From positions 1 through 7,304 of the forward strand of contig ONWJ01000099.1 of the NCBI GenBank assembly GCA_900321535.1: a stretch of 7,304 nucleotides of DNA. The letters are read 5' to 3'. Below are positions 6,588 to 7,304 of this stretch, in pieces. The translations under genes and the position numbers were made by a program. This stretch comes from an uncultured Erysipelotrichaceae bacterium. Lineage in GTDB: Bacteria; Bacillota_I; Bacilli_A; RFN20; CAG-826. Every line of letters starts with the position of its first letter. The first letter of the stretch is position 1. The notes beneath the pieces were generated by a model that worked only from the letters and a program-made list of their open reading frames with translations, ran no database searches and was not told where the DNA came from.

Positions 6588-7304
6588 TTAGGCAAGAACC
6601 GTTTTGACGAAATTCAAGGTCCTGGTTTCCATGGTGTAGGTAGCTTCGATGTCGATGCCATCGGCTTCCCAGCAAAGGAAGGTACCATGATCTTCGGCTG
6701 GATCAGAATACATGCAGCCGACTGTACCATAAGCCCCGAATGCGCCAGTGATGGTTGCGGTGTCAGTGGTAACGAAGTCGATTCTTCCGGTTGCGTCAGC
6801 CGCGACGATCGAAGAGAAACGTCCCCACTGTTTCAAGTGTGTCGCGGTGATTGGATACACACCATTGACGGCGTCGGTGACTTTAACGTCTGTGCCTTGG
6901 AGATAGAAGAGCTTATTGACGATACCAACAGAGAAAACGGCATCCTCAACATCATATTCAAACGCGTAGGTTTGACCGTTCGTAGCCATGAAGTGGCCGT
7001 TGGCGTTTTCGTCAAAGAGACGATCGGTCCAATCCGAACCGCCTACTGCATCCCTAACGGCCCCCTGAACGGTCGAATTAGAATGCATAACGGGTTGGTC
7101 GTCAATAACGAGAACAGAATACTTCCATGCACCAAGTTCGGTGACATAGTTGTAACGCCCATTGACGAGACCGACAGGCGTGATGCCCTCATATGTTCCA
7201 AAACTATTGGTATAGGTGTGATATTCGAATGCGACATCTTCGTTTTCAACGCGGACAACCTTGCCATTAACGATGCCAAAGCGAACTTCGGCGTCATCGT
7301 CATA
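6588..7304 (-). CDS. C-terminal part of an unrecognised protein, 5' end outside the window
   Basis: The frame is open from the window edge to TAA at 6590-6588, giving the last 238 residues. An internal ATG at 7088 is not a likely start: it has no ribosome site and the same frame continues upstream with protein-like sequence. I do not recognise the family. The sequence is acidic, rich in Gly, Thr, Val and aromatic residues, with no membrane segment or catalytic motif, and looks like a secreted beta-rich protein. A motif recurs: DAEVRFGIVNG near residue 4 and DAVFSVGIVNK near residue 121, with PVGLVNG between them, suggesting repeated strand units. Two cysteines lie near the end. It ends at its own terminator, so it may belong to a separate transcript. 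Its position before the importer operon makes a cell-surface role likely but unproven. Confidence 0.85.
   Translation of the reverse strand, partial: YDDDAEVRFGIVNGKVVRVENEDVAFEYHTYTNSFGTYEGITPVGLVNGRYNYVTELGAWKYSVLVIDDQPVMHSNSTVQGAVRDAVGGSDWTDRLFDENANGHFMATNGQTYAFEYDVEDAVFSVGIVNKLFYLQGTDVKVTDAVNGVYPITATHLKQWGRFSSIVAADATGRIDFVTTDTATITGAFGAYGTVGCMYSDPAEDHGTFLCWEADGIDIEATYTMETRTLNFVKTVLA

Noticed and set aside
7086..7088. An internal ATG as the start of the upstream partial gene
   Set aside because: No ribosome site precedes it, and the frame stays open to the window edge with protein-like sequence and a motif repeated on both sides.

Overview
The window is a single-direction stretch of bacterial DNA in which every convincing gene is on the minus strand, so transcription runs from position 7304 down to 1. 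It holds most of one operon: two related surface lipoproteins, a substrate-binding lipoprotein and two inner-membrane permeases of an ABC importer. The operon is preceded by the 3' end of an unrelated or loosely related gene. The importer resembles the LplA/LplB/LplC, YtcQ/YtcP and YesOPQ carbohydrate uptake systems of Firmicutes.

Organism: strong purine-rich Shine-Dalgarno sites, short lipoprotein signal peptides ending in Leu-Ala-Ser-Cys, Ser/Thr/Ala-rich linkers after the lipidated cysteine, and an Lpl-type importer without its own ATPase gene in view all point to a Gram-positive Firmicute. The long Ser-rich linkers recall uncultured gut or rumen Bacilli and Erysipelotrichia-like lineages, but this is only an impression. 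TGA is a real stop codon here and tryptophan is TGG, so the mycoplasma code is not in use. G+C is close to half by eye.

Layout in order of transcription. (1) 7304-6588: the C-terminal 238 residues of an unrecognised protein whose start lies outside the window, followed by a GNRA-loop terminator at 6570-6541. (2) 6540-6417: a regulatory region with a candidate promoter and two imperfect palindromes, one lying on the candidate -10. (3) 6416-4830: a 528-residue lipoprotein. (4) 4825-3350: a 491-residue lipoprotein. It can be aligned by eye with the previous one along much of its length, so the two look like an old tandem duplication. (5) 3325-1640: a 561-residue solute-binding lipoprotein. (6) 1643-642: the first permease, overlapping the previous stop as ATGA. 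(7) 640-1: the second permease, starting one base after the previous stop and cut by the window edge just after its EAA loop.

How they may work together (inference): the binding protein delivers a ligand, most likely an oligosaccharide, to the permease pair, which would be powered by an ATPase encoded elsewhere (MsmX type in related systems). The two paralogous lipoproteins are made first from the same transcript and sit outside the membrane. They could capture or present a glycan to the importer, a Gram-positive counterpart of accessory glycan-binding lipoproteins. The palindrome on the promoter suggests repression by a dimeric regulator. No glycoside hydrolase, ATPase or regulator gene is visible, so the substrate cannot be named.
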